A DNA stretch of 64,000 bases from Glandiceps talaboti (lineage: Eukaryota > Hemichordata > Enteropneusta > Spengelidae), in NCBI RefSeq assembly GCF_964340395.1, contig NC_135551.1:29361880-29425879 (forward strand), in the 5' to 3' direction. The notes below the pieces were generated by a model. It saw only the letters and a program-made list of their open reading frames with translations. It was not told the DNA's origin and made no database searches. Shown piece after piece: positions 47,449-62,032 of the stretch. Made by a program: the position numbers and the translations under genes. Within the stretch, counting starts at the first letter, position 1. Each line of letters starts with the position of its first letter.

Positions 47449-48083
47449 CAGTGTATTTGTTTGTTCATAGTAAGCTTCTGTGTATTTTTTTCAACGGACA
47501 CGCGTGGGGCCGGGGTGTATTACTCTTGGCACATAGCCAAAAATTAGTTTATAACAGTACTGGTGTTGTTAATGTCATGTCATTCCAATGTGTGTAAGTT
47601 ATTGTCTTTTCGCGGGAAAAGTATATACCGCCCTCACGTTGTATTGAATTTGGTTTTATTTTGCATAATTGCATAATACAATTATCAACAATGCAGTCCG
47701 AGATCTTGCGGTCGATCCTTGACCACGCAAACAAAACTAGAAAGATCAGGTGATTGTGTCAAGCAACGACACGAAATTGACGTATTTGTGATACGACCAT
47801 GTAAATGTTTGTTTTGTGTATCTACGATCAAAAACTTATGTTATTGTGAGATGTGGTGGCGCGCTGGTAGGAAATTTAAACTTTATGCTGTCAAGGAATT
47901 TTTTGCTACGGAACATTTTGGATACATGAGCTCTGTAAGGGGCGGTTACGTATGTTTGGCACGTGCACGTGAGTCAAAGGACGAATACTATTGGTTGTTA
48001 TCATGAATGATTGACAGGTAGCTGACGCAATGGTCGATAAAATCAATGGCTGTATGATAATTGATTACACAGCTTGCAATCCT

Positions 48084-48136
48084 ATTGGTCAATCCACTCG
48101 CACCGTGACCTGTTGCAACCTTAGCGACTACGTCAT
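48084..48136 (+). promoter_or_regulatory. Possible FOXO proximal promoter elements
   Basis: An inverted CCAAT box (ATTGG, 48084-48088) and a CRE-like TACGTCAT (48129-48136) lie 210-265 bp before the FOXO ATG. The transcription start cannot be read from the sequence. Confidence 0.25.
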
Positions 48137-48348
48137 CGTACAGTATGCAGATACAGACGTACTGCATTTCATTACGCGTTTTCCTAGCTGAGCACTGGAG
48201 CTTGGAAATTTCAGACCTGAAATGCGAGACTGACTAGCTGTCGTTCATAGCACAAATTTATAGCTTTTCACCTCGTTTTCCAGCCGTACCTCTATGTGGA
48301 GCAACAGTATATACTATTACATGTAATCGAAACAGCTTTAGTTAAAAA

Positions 48349-48720
48349 ATGGCTGAAATACCGGAGATAGACCCTGACTTTGAACCACAGAGTCGTCCGA
48401 GATCGTGCACATGGCCCCTCCCCCGACCTGATTTCAGCGTCCAGAAACCATCACCACCATCTTCCGATCAACCAACACCTGAGCAAGAAACACCACAAGA
48501 AAATGCTGAAGTGAAGCAAGAACAAACAAGTACTCCAAGCCGTAAGAGTAATTCGCGGAGGAATGCATGGGGGAATCTTTCTTACGCCGATTTGATAACG
48601 AAAGCCATCGAGAGTGCACAGGACAAGCGTTTGACCTTATCACAAATCTACGAGTGGATGGTGAAAAATGTACCGTATTTTAAGGATAAAGGTGACAGTA
48701 ACAGTTCGGCAGGATGGAAG
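48349..48720 (+). CDS. FOXO: FOXO exon 1 (coding part)
   Basis: 124 codons to donor TGGAAG|GTAAGG, phase 0. It contains AKT site 1 and the first half of the forkhead domain. Confidence 0.95.
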
Positions 48721-50713
48721 GTAAGGTCCATTGTCATTCATTACGTCTGACACATGCGTTTCAGACTTCAGAAACCTGTGAATTTGATATTCAAATGACA
48801 GCTACTACGATCACGAGTGTTTTAGCGTTCGCCCCAATGTATAATCGGCCTAAGCAAACTACGTAACATGTTATGAATAGAGACACGTATATCCGAGATA
48901 CCGAAAACGATCCGCCATTTTGACCGCAAAGGTGACAGGCGACGTAAATGAGTATCAATTGTACAATATCTTAAGTCAGTAGCTATATTGAAACCTTACA
49001 AGTGACATCGAAATATACATCAATCATTCTTGGAGTTTGTTTTTATCAACCAATTTCCACCTTCTTGTTTTGAAGGAGATGCGTTATTTTCTTGAGTATG
49101 TTCCGTCTGCAGGCAGACCTGCGTTCAATTCAATATTATTGTTAGTTGGTTGAGACTTCCCAATATTGTTTTATTTGCAGAATTCCATCCGTCACAATTT
49201 GTCTTTACATAGCCGTTTTGTACGGGCACAAAACGAAGGCACTGGTAAGAGTTCTTGGTGGATGATAAACCCCGATGCCACCAAAACTGGTAAATCTTCA
49301 CGACGTAGGGCAGCTAGTATGGATACTAGCAATAAGCAGTTCGAAAAGAAAAGGGGTCGTGCCAAAAAGAAAGCAGCAGAACTTGCAGCGAAATTAGCTG
49401 CTGCTGGCGACAGATCAAAGTGGAGTCCACAAACCCCAGATGGGAGTGATATCATGGGAGCAGAGTCGCCACTGCCTGCCTTCCAACTGAGCCCAGACTT
49501 CCGCCCAAGGACCAGTTCCAACGCAAGCAGCTGTGGACGTCTCTCGCCAATCATGGCAAACCCAGAGATGATCGATGATATGCACGACAACGAAGTGCCT
49601 CCCATGTCCCCTGGACCACTTGACTGGGGTAACAGTATTCCTGTGACAAACTACTCTGGATCCGAATTGCTACGTCAAACCACAGACCAGCTAACAGATG
49701 CTTTAGCAGAGACAATGAATTTGAATGGCACAGATTCACTAGGACTAGATCAGATGACACTGTCACCACAATCACAGATCCAACCGACACAGACACAGGG
49801 ACTTTATACGAACCAAACTGGTAGCTCATTCACGTTATGCACACAAGCATCATCTTTTGCCCCGCAGCAAAATACGAGTATGACCAATGCTCAGTTGTCA
49901 TTCACTGGACAGTTCACACAACAAACTTTGTCCATGGGACAGGGACAGACCTCTCCATCACTGAATGTGATCTCAGAAAACGCCCAACTTAGCCTGCCTA
50001 TCATGCAGCAACCATCACCAGTGTCCCTAACAGATGCCATGTTGTCACAACATGATCCAATCCTATCCCAAGCTGATCCAATCATTTCCCAACAAGATCC
50101 CATGTTATCCCATCAACCAGGGAGAGATTCTTTGCTACAGCCAGAACCGACATTACAAGATGTTGGGCTGTCACTGCCTCGCGAGCAGAAATACAACCCC
50201 TCACGTTTGTTGAATCTGAAGCCCACAAGTGGCTCATCCACCATGCTTGGCAACAACCCAGTGCAATTTCAGCCTCAACAACCAAGTCGTTTGCTGGCAC
50301 AGCTGATTGGCAACAACAACTCCAACCAACTACAGTTGCATCACTTACAACAGCTGCAACAACACCACCTACAGCAGCAGCAACAACTGCAACAACAACA
50401 ACAGCAACAACAACAGCAGCAGCAGCAGCAACAACAAGCACTGCGTCAATATCAAGTTCTACCACAAAATCTACCATTTGCACCTGATCAGTTAACTAAT
50501 ATGCATGATAAATTTCCCAGTGACTTAGAGTTGGACATATTTAATGGTGGCTTAGAATGTGATGTGGATAGCATTATACAAAATGAACCAGACATTGGGG
50601 ACACTGGTGGCATGGACTTCAATCTGGATGGGAATACTGCTAACATGGGAGTCAATTTAGGATTTACCTCAACTACTAGTGCACCTACTGTTACACCAAG
50701 CTGGGTTCATTAA
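48349..50713 (+). CDS. FOXO: FOXO forkhead transcription factor, 634 aa
   Basis: Two coding exons (48349-48720, 49181-50713) meet inside the forkhead domain at [13 protein letters not shown], the intron position of animal FOXO genes. The protein is a nuclear effector of insulin/PI3K-AKT signalling. All three AKT sites are visible: T21 in RPRSCTW, S170 in RRRAAS and S237 in RPRTSS. The forkhead spans about residues 70-165 with the FOXO-specific GDSNSS insertion. A nuclear localisation signal follows (KKRGRAKKK, 180-188). Then come Pro/Ser/Gln-rich sequence, a short repeat of SQxDPI/M near residues 415-435, a Gln-rich tract at 514-543, and the acidic activation domain ([19 protein letters not shown]). 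The end, PSWVH, resembles the vertebrate C-terminus. The ATG begins [13 protein letters not shown], the normal family start. A single AKT-regulated FOXO is expected in invertebrates. Confidence 0.97.
48721..49180 (+). other. FOXO intron within the forkhead domain (460 bp)
   Basis: Unusually short for FOXO; the homologous vertebrate intron is tens of kilobases or more. The acceptor is TTATTTGCAG. No repeats. Confidence 0.85.
49181..50713 (+). CDS. FOXO: FOXO exon 2
   Basis: 510 codons and TAA. It encodes forkhead helix 3 ([13 protein letters not shown]), both wings, AKT sites 2 and 3, the poly-Gln tract and the activation domain. Confidence 0.96.
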   Translation, partial: NSIRHNLSLHSRFVRAQNEGTGKSSWWMINPDATKTGKSSRRRAASMDTSNKQFEKKRGRAKKKAAELAAKLAAAGDRSKWSPQTPDGSDIMGAESPLPAFQLSPDFRPRTSSNASSCGRLSPIMANPEMIDDMHDNEVPPMSPGPLDWGNSIPVTNYSGSELLRQTTDQLTDALAETMNLNGTDSLGLDQMTLSPQSQIQPTQTQGLYTNQTGSSFTLCTQASSFAPQQNTSMTNAQLSFTGQFTQQTLSMGQGQTSPSLNVISENAQLSLPIMQQPSPVSLTDAMLSQHDPILSQADPIISQQDPMLSHQPGRDSLLQPEPTLQDVGLSLPREQKYNPSRLLNLKPTSGSSTMLGNNPVQFQPQQPSRLLAQLIGNNNSNQLQLHHLQQLQQHHLQQQQQLQQQQQQQQQQQQQQQQALRQYQVLPQNLPFAPDQLTNMHDKFPSDLELDIFNGGLECDVDSIIQNEPDIGDTGGMDFNLDGNTANMGVNLGFTSTTSAPTVTPSWVH

Positions 50714-50750
50714 TGCCAATATTATCACCATGAGCTCAAAATTTTATTAG

Positions 50751-50756
50751 GTAAGT
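50751..50756 (+). other. Candidate splice donor in the FOXO 3' UTR
   Basis: TTAG|GTAAGT, a strong consensus donor, begins 37 bp after the stop codon. Human FOXO genes also place most of the 3' UTR in a separate exon. The acceptor was not located. If unused, the AATAAA at 51005-51010 is a candidate poly(A) signal. Confidence 0.5.
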
Positions 50757-53700
50757 GGTCTATTTTCCTTACACATTTCAATCATCTTAAGGAGCTGATT
50801 ATTGCGATTGTTGTTTATTCGAAGTCACTTCACTTCACCCTATGAACACAAACACTTGTCATAATTATTAGATTCCTTTGTGGAATACCCGGAACATAAC
50901 TGTATGTTGAAACCAAAAAGACAACAAGAAACAAACATTTGCTGAATAGAAATCAACTTGACAATGAAATACATCTATAAAAAACTGTGTACAATTTAAT
51001 CATAAATAAAGCACCATCAAATGATTAGGGTGAATAACAAGAAAAGTGTTATTGAAATTCTCACATCTTTCAAGTTTCAGTAATGCCAACCACAATGTTT
51101 TTAAAAAATTACACCATCAGAGAATTCTGGCTGTATGTATTGAGTGTAAAAGATGATAGGCATATGTAGTAACAGTACACCTGGGATCCTTTATGGAGAG
51201 CTTTATATTAAACACAAAAGTGCTATAAACTACTTAGTTGAATTGTGCAAGTGTAGTCCTGTATTTCCATATGGCAGCCCCAGCCCCCAGTATGAAAACT
51301 CCATATGTATCTAGTGTGCATGTACTTTTCCAATGTTGTGGTTTGCCATATATGGTATACTTCACCTAATATGGTGCCCTTGACCAAATATGGTATGTTT
51401 GACCTTCATCAACCTCCAGGTGTTAATGTAACTTTCACCTAATTTAACAAAGTTTTCCTAAGCTGTAACCTGAATCTGCCTTCATAACTTGATGTTTCTG
51501 AATTGACTTCCGGTGTTATTTTTGGTAAGAGAATTGATAAATGATGTATGCATCAATTTACTGATGAAATAAAGTATACAACATTCCTGTGATAAAAGCC
51601 GTATGTTAACTGTAGAGCCATGAAGTAGCTTGAACTCACCAACTCTTTGTATACTATTAAATCACAGCCTAACTACTATACTTATTAATAAGATGAAATC
51701 ATATCTTATTAGCCCAAAGTTGTGCTTACTTACAAAAAATGAACTTTTTTGTTGCGTAATTATTAAATTTCTTGGCTTTTTCTGGAAGGAGTTGAACCAG
51801 AAGTACTAACTTCTTGCATACTAAAACATGACAAAGTTATATGATCAATCATTGGTCAGTTGACAAGGATTGCCTTGTTATATATCATACTAAACACACT
51901 TTAATAATGCCTTTGGGGAATTGAATCTCTAGTACATAATACTGCTAGTCTTACTATATTAGTACAGTTATTACAAGTCTGTACTGTGGCTGAAATTGTC
52001 AATCACCCCCACGCTCCACCCCTTCCCCCATTAATTACATCATGCCACCCCAAAGCATCAGTCATACTTTGACAATGATGAATATATTTAACTTAAATTT
52101 ACTTGGGGGGTTCATAACTTTGTTTTTATGTAGTGTGGTTAAGAGCAACTGGACTACTTTCTATTTGAAGTAGCATCAGGCTGGCACAATGCTAACACAT
52201 CTGGCATTGACTCTCACTAACAACTGGGGAGAATTATGATTTGTCAGCATGAGGCTAGTTTAGTCTAGCTAACACCGGACTAGTAAAACTGAAAGGGATT
52301 TCTGAACTGTTAAATTTAGCAAAACTCTACCATTGATCTCCTACTTGCCAAGGTTCTGACCCCAGTAGAATTTATCCAGTGTCTGTTACCCAGTACAATT
52401 TATCCAGTGTCTGTTACCCAGTAGAATTTATCCAGTGTCTGTTACCCAGTACAATTTATCCAGTGTCTGTTACCCAGTACAATTTATCCAGTGTCTGTTA
52501 CCAAAGTTATAAAACCTCTGTAAAAGCAGATAACATAGTTACATACCAGTCATATCCACATAACCATCAGAATGAAACAACCAGAGTAACAAACAAACCA
52601 GTGATTTAGTTTTCAGGCAGACATGGACAACACCCAGAAATGAACAGGCTTTGTTATGTCAGGGGTTTTTATATGAAGAAAATATGTCTTATTTCCAACA
52701 TGATTGTGATGTACTTCCAAAACGTATAGCAAAAAACCTAGATGTGATTTTGACATACATTTCGGTATCTCTGAAGGAAGACAAAGGTTACCTCTAGCTC
52801 TGGGTAAACAAAAATATTTCCAGCATTTTTTAAGTTGGTTCTAAAAACTGCATTATGTGAAGGTTAAACATTATGTCATAACTGCAGTTATTTTGGCAAG
52901 ATCAGTGCAGTAAGGCAGAAAGAATTAATATTAATTGTGAAATACAAAAAGTGGCAATTTAGAAGATATTTTAGTTTGATTAGGAAGACATTTTGAGATA
53001 CCCCATTGTTCAACCCTGGACATAGTTTTGCTGGATGTCTAAAAATAGAACTTAGGCATAGGTTAGCATTGTTCACTGACATGTCTGTATAAATAGTGTG
53101 GTCAAGTAATGCAATTGGTTATAGAAATACTAACGGCAATGTCTGGAACTGTTTGACCGATAACAATCCATAACACCAGTGACACCAATAAAAAATGGAA
53201 AAGTATACAATCCATGTAGAATATTCATGACACCGTTGTCTGTATTTTAAGTTTAATTTATTCACAAATTTGGAATAGGAACCTCATCAAAATTCCTGAG
53301 CATTTTGATAGATTTTTTTTATAGAAATTTAATCCAGTCTGGGAATGGAGGTAATAAGAGGAATGAAATAGTGTGGTATTAAACCTAGCAGCTTCCTGTA
53401 TATTATGTAATCCTTTATGTGACAGCCCCTGGGCAAGTGCCTGGAGACCTCAAGTAGATGTACCCACTCCAGACTTAATAAGAAGAATGCAAGTCATTAC
53501 CAGATCATTTGTAACTGTACAGTCAGTAAGACTAACCCTTAGATATCAAAGATACAGTATCAGCAATTTTGATATTTTGTATTCAAGTTACACCATCTAC
53601 ATGCTCTAGATCAGAAGTGGCATATTCTATGTTTCTTAGTAATACTCTCAGATTAGTTTCAAAACTAGAAAGAGGGTTTTAGTTGATAAATCTGCATAGT

Positions 53701-54120
53701 ATAGATCAGAGGTGATGCATTGTATGATTCTAGCTATTGTAAGCTTAGTTTCCAAACTAGACCAATTTACCAAGTGCTTTCAGTTTAAAGTGAACAATAA
53801 ACAAGGAAACAAAGTGAGCAATAAATGAGGAAACATAAGGACAACTTTATGATGTCAAATGTAGAAAATAAAAGGTCTAAAAAAAAGTCACAAATGATTC
53901 AGCTGTCAATGTCATACATACACTCAAAAAATAACCAGTAAATGTACATTGTATAAAGATTAAACCCTGTGTTTAAATTTATATCTAAAAAAATGTCATA
54001 ATGGGACAATGTGAGTCAAGGTAATTTACATACACTGGTTTTGCTGTGCGTTTTTTTTTTTTGTTAAAACTTTTGGATTGTACATGTAATTTTGGTGAAG
54101 AAAGTGTTGAGAAGTGTTGA
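50757..54120. other. FOXO 3' region, no coding exon seen
   Basis: AT-rich unique sequence. It contains a 28-bp tandem repeat at 52355-52500. It may be UTR or UTR intron. Confidence 0.5.
52355..52505. repeat. 28-bp tandem repeat, five copies
   Basis: The phrase cagtacaatttatccagtgt with ctgttacc recurs, alternating gtaca and gtaga. Confidence 0.9.
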
Positions 54121-54122
54121 GA

Positions 54123-57237
<3,115 letters not shown>

Positions 57238-57524
57238 TATGAATAATAATAATAATAATAATAATAATAGTAATCTTTGTTTGGAAGTTTGTTGAATAGT
57301 TGCCATGGAACAGCACTCTAGCACCCACTTATTAAAGAAGCAGGAAGAAACTGGAGTATCCAGGAGAGGGGGGGTGGACCTGTGTTGTTCAGGAGGGTCA
57401 AACTGAGAATCACCCTTTGTACATGCATACCTGGTTAATTTTTTATGCAACCCAGCTTGGCAGGTTTGAACCCAGGTGGCAGAGGTGAGAGGCCTATGAG
57501 GTAACCACTCAGCTACCGACAACC
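57238..57524 (-). mobile_element. tRNA-derived SINE
   Basis: Read on the minus strand, the element starts GGTTGTCGGTAGCTGAGTGG. It has a pol III A box TAGCTGAGTGG (57515-57505) and a B box GGTTCAAACC (57472-57463), then an unrelated body and a simple-repeat tail (ATT)n at 57268-57241. This order is diagnostic of a tRNA-derived SINE. Only one clear copy lies in the window. Confidence 0.65.
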
Positions 57525-60420
57525 CAGTAGAAAAATAGTTGGAAGATTAAGTCGATGGAAAATTACTGAAGGTTGAAAAATGCAAAAAGAATGACCTGGG
57601 TTGTTGTTTTTGTCGGCTATCATTTCTTTTCTATCCATTATCAAGAAATTATGGAATGTATAAGTTAATTTTAAATTAAAAGCCCACATCGGACTTAGGC
57701 TTTTCAGTTGAGAGTAATTGCAGAAATAATAGTTACTTAGATTTCATATTGTATATTTGTATTCATGATGTGGTCATCCCAAGTGGGTTATGGTCTGAAA
57801 ACAGAAAAATGTCGTCATATAAATAACCTGACAGTGTGGTCAAGGTTGCTATAGCAACTTCAAATTATATGTGCGTCAATTATCAATCATTCTCCTTCAT
57901 AAGAACTAGCCTCCTACAGTAATACTACACCTACATTTTTAATTATTCATAATCTAGATATTTTATGGGATTAATAGCAAACATGACTGACACCTTACTG
58001 GTAGATGTGAAGAAAATCTTTTTTTACTTCCGATCCATTATCAATTAAATTATAATTTATATAATGCTATGGTTCTCATTAAAACTATGTTTCAATGTAG
58101 AAGAAACTCTATAACTGCATATTTCTTCTGATTTGTTACCAGGTGGTATATCATCCTTCAAGGCAAAAACCCTGAGTGTTCATACATGTGTATCTATGGG
58201 AAACCTTAAAGTTTACTGGAGTCCCATATCTGCTACTAAGGTTCTAAATTAGCAAAACCCTAGAATATACAGGAAGGGGAATTTTTCCAGATAATCCCCT
58301 CTTTTGTTACATATGATATGATATCAGAGGTCTAAAGCCTTGGCAAGCCACCTGTGTTACCAGGGGTCCTCTCTGCTACAAGGTTCGCTTTCCTTTACCA
58401 GGGCTCCCCTCTCTGCTATCAAGGTCTCCTCTGCTACTAAGGTTCACCTCTCCTTTACCAGGGTCCCCCTCTCTGCTACCAGGACCTGCTCTCTGTCACC
58501 AGGGTTCAAAAACATGCACAATTGTACCTTTGTGACTTGATTAATTAGAGAATTGTTAGCTGAAACTAGTATGAGTATATTAATCCATGTCATAATATAA
58601 CGATGAATAATATATTGAATACAGGATAGACCTCCTTGACACACAGAACAAAGATGTCATATTTTCACTGAAGGATATTTGTTTGAATACTTGTTGTAAG
58701 TAATTTTCTGCAGTCTGATTTGTACTTATACCTTCATGTAGTTGTTGGTGTAGGTATGTTTTGTCAGAAGTTTTGATCTCACTCAGTCACTGTGACATGT
58801 TGGTGTATTGTGGGTATGTCACATACCAAGTAGACTAGATCCATTCAATCATTGTGATTTGTGATGTATAGGATCTGTTGTGGGTACAATGTAATGTCAC
58901 ATTGGGAGTAGATTCAATCTTACCTAACTATCGTGACTTGCAACATATCATGCAGTCATTTTGGTACATAGTCACAACTTGTGGTACATCTTACTGATTA
59001 CAGTCACGACTTGTGGTACATCGTGCTGTTTTTTGGAGTAAATCTAGAGAGATCTTCTGTAATCATCATGGTTATATGATGTATGTAGTAGAGTCTTTCT
59101 AGGTATGCCTAGGGAATTAATTTGTACTTGTATAACCAATTACACAATGGTTATTATTTTAGGTGGGAAGACTTAGGCAGTAGCATTTTATACCCCATTA
59201 TCCTAATTAGTCCCATGTTATCTCGTTAAAATTGTTGAATTTGATTATTAGTGATCTGAACTGAACCAAACATTTCAGCTTGTGTAACACTATATTTCTG
59301 AGATGCAATGTTACTGAAAAGTCTGATCACAGTGAGTAACAGTAAATCTATGCAAGTACCACACATGGTTTTCCCTCCCCATACTTAGGTTCTTCTGTCC
59401 CCCCCCCCATTAAAATTTGAGGTGAATTACTTTTATCTCCTGCACATAAATAAACACCCCACCCCTCACCTGCACATAAATAAATACACCACCCTTCCCC
59501 TGCACATAAACAAACACCCTACCCCTCCCCTGCACATAAATAAATAAATATGCCACCAAGTTGTTGATTCCTTGTACTGGAGGTGTATGTCCTACAAAAC
59601 ATATAATAAGTTACTTGTTTGACAAGAATTTATGAGATTTTGGAGCTCTTGTAAGTTGTAAGAGTGTACATCTGTGACTTGGCTCAGTGCCAACAAGTAT
59701 CATGTATGTACTTCCGTGAAACATCTAGAGAAAAATCAAGGCACTTTAAGTAATAAACTAGTGAAAATCATACCACTATGGTATTGATTTGTTCGCAGTG
59801 CGTGATCAAGTCACATACAAGATTTGTTAAAGTTAAAGTTGATCATTTGGTCACCAAATATTTACTGGTTACTGGTCATTTACAAAAATGACTTCAACTT
59901 ATGGCTGTATTGCCAATCTGTAGTCATGGGAACAACCTTTGACCCCTTCTTCCCCGCCATAACAATATTTCTAGCCTTAACTCAATTAGTTTTCGTCTTA
60001 TTTTTTCTGCAGATTAGATTAATTAAATTATTTTTGTTACTTCATTTGAATCCATTGAGAGCAAAGTTCAAGATTAACTTTTGGAATTTTGTGAATTTTC
60101 TTTAAATGCTGTTAAACAACATTTGGAATGTGATGAATATACGTGTAAACTCATATATTATCATATATCTCAGACTCTTAAAAATTTTCATATTATTTAA
60201 ACATAATATTATTTAATTATTAGACTTTATTTTAAACCCGATAGACTATTGAGCCAAAGGGTCTTCTCACACCGTGTTAAGATAGAAATATGTTATTTGA
60301 AATTGATATTTCAGTTCAAGAGATAGATTCAGTCCAACTACGACAATTGAAGTTAAAAGAAGTGGGTGGGAGTACATCTAAATGTTGGCAAAGTGTGAGG
60401 TAGAAATTACAGATGTCTCG
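57525..60420. other. Gene-free stretch with small tandem repeats
   Basis: Imperfect repeats of ctctgctaccaaggt type lie at 58355-58505, and a repeat of cccctgcacataaataaa lies at 59438-59548. No supported exon was seen. Confidence 0.55.
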
Positions 60421-60429
60421 ACCAGTCAC

Positions 60430-60620
60430 TATAATCTTCTGATGATCTTTATTAAAATCAACGTTTCGGCAATGCAACAGTTGCCTTCTTCAGGGTAAAA
60501 CTCAAACGTATTCCTGGATGGTAAATATTTTATGTACTCACATTTTCTGACAGAAGGTGACTTCCAAGGTAACATTTTGAAACCTGTTGTATATTTATGT
60601 ACATGAGATGTACACAAGGA
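60430..60620 (-). mobile_element. Retroelement 3'-end relic with hammerhead-like core
   Basis: On the minus strand a short frame ending near YPEEGNCCIAETLI leads into CTGAAGA (60493-60487), a 5-bp stem GGCAA/TTGCC (60485-60481 with 60472-60468), then GAAA (60467-60464) and a tail with AATAAAGATCATC. CUGANGA-stem-GAAA is the catalytic core order of hammerhead ribozymes, which are carried by Penelope-like retroelements. Stem III and a cleavage site were not established. Confidence 0.4.
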
Positions 60621-61691
60621 AATGACAGTTTAACACATACCATTCACTGCTTTTGCCAAGTTTTACAAATGTACCCCAGTATTAACAGAGTAAGGAAATC
60701 ACTTGCTTAGATATTTACACCTAGAAGTAACATAATATAGGGGAACAGCCATAAAATATCAGTAGGATTCAACTAGATTTTATGTATACAGTGCTATCCA
60801 TAATAAAAACGCTGTCATTTAAAGACATACTGACCACACTGCCATCAATATTGTATAGTGAGTGTGTGTGTTAATTGCTCAAGATTAGCAAGAAGGTCAT
60901 ATAGTAAACCCACCGAAGACTGTCCCTTAATTGATAGACTAGCAACCTTGGTATTGTAAATATATATTGATGAAACCACATTTGCTAATTGTTCATCATG
61001 AATATCACTAACATTGAAAAAATAAGCAGGCAGACCTAATTGTCACCTATTGTTCTGTTATTGATCCGACGTCAGGTCAAAGGTCATAACCTTGGTCTAA
61101 AAATAGACATGATAGTGGTCTAAGGAGACAAGCTGCTTATATGCTGTATTTTGTAACAAATTGAATATTTAAAGTACTAGTCATTGAATCTTCTTCCTTG
61201 GAGAGATTCAACAAGTTACTGAATGCTTGGATGAAAAGGGGACAGTTTAATCCTCAGCAAGGCTTGGCAAAATCTCCTTTACCAAATTCAAATCTTGTTT
61301 GTGTTGCGGAATAGAGAGGTGGGAAAGTGGTAAGCTGTGTGTGATAGGAATGAAAAGAATTGGCCATGGGGCAGCCTGTCTCATCTTCATTTAAATGATA
61401 ACAAATAAGTAATTCATGGAAATGTAATTCTGCATTTTACAAATGGGACTGACATTTCAAGGTTTTTGTAGTATACAGGTATCAGCTTGGATTTTGCCTT
61501 CACTTGGCTACATATTAAGTCAGTGAGAAGGGTAACACCTGAACTGATCCACCTTTAAAGGTCCACTTTGAAAAAGTATTAAACATTAGGTGTAAAAAAC
61601 AGTTATCTGACAAAGTTATAGAAAAAGTTGGCCCAGAACAAAAGAACAATCTTATGTAATCCTCATTGCTCTACTGATAATGTAACACTAT

Positions 61692-61775
61692 GCGAGAACC
61701 TGGGATTGAAACCCTGGCCTTTAAAGGATGATGGGTCCAACCTTTAGAGTGATAGCTAAGACTGGCTCAATCTTC
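61692..61775 (-). other. tRNA-like sequence, degenerate
   Basis: The minus strand reads TAGCTATCACT (A-box-like) and GGGTTTCAATCC (B-box-like) about 40 bp apart, but the stems do not pair well. It may be an old SINE head or chance. Confidence 0.2.
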
Positions 61776-61989
61776 TGACAACTATTTTATCCACTTGATC
61801 CTTTATTCTTGTAATACCAGTCCTAACCCTGATAGTTTGTGTCATGGATTGCACGTTTTAAAACCAACTACATGTATGGTAAATAACAGATACTGTATAC
61901 TGGAGTTCTTCAGTATTGCCTCAGTGCCTGTTGTCAGGCCAAGATGAATGACATCGACAGTGAAAACTTTAAGACATGCTTAACAAACA

Positions 61990-61990
61990 A

Positions 61991-62031
<41 letters not shown>
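61990..62031. repeat. (TG)n microsatellite
   Basis: About 20 TG dinucleotides. Confidence 0.95.

Positions 62032-62032
<1 letters not shown>

Noticed and set aside
49192-50483. Minus-strand frames opposite FOXO exon 2.
   Set aside because: Antisense shadows of a strongly supported coding exon.
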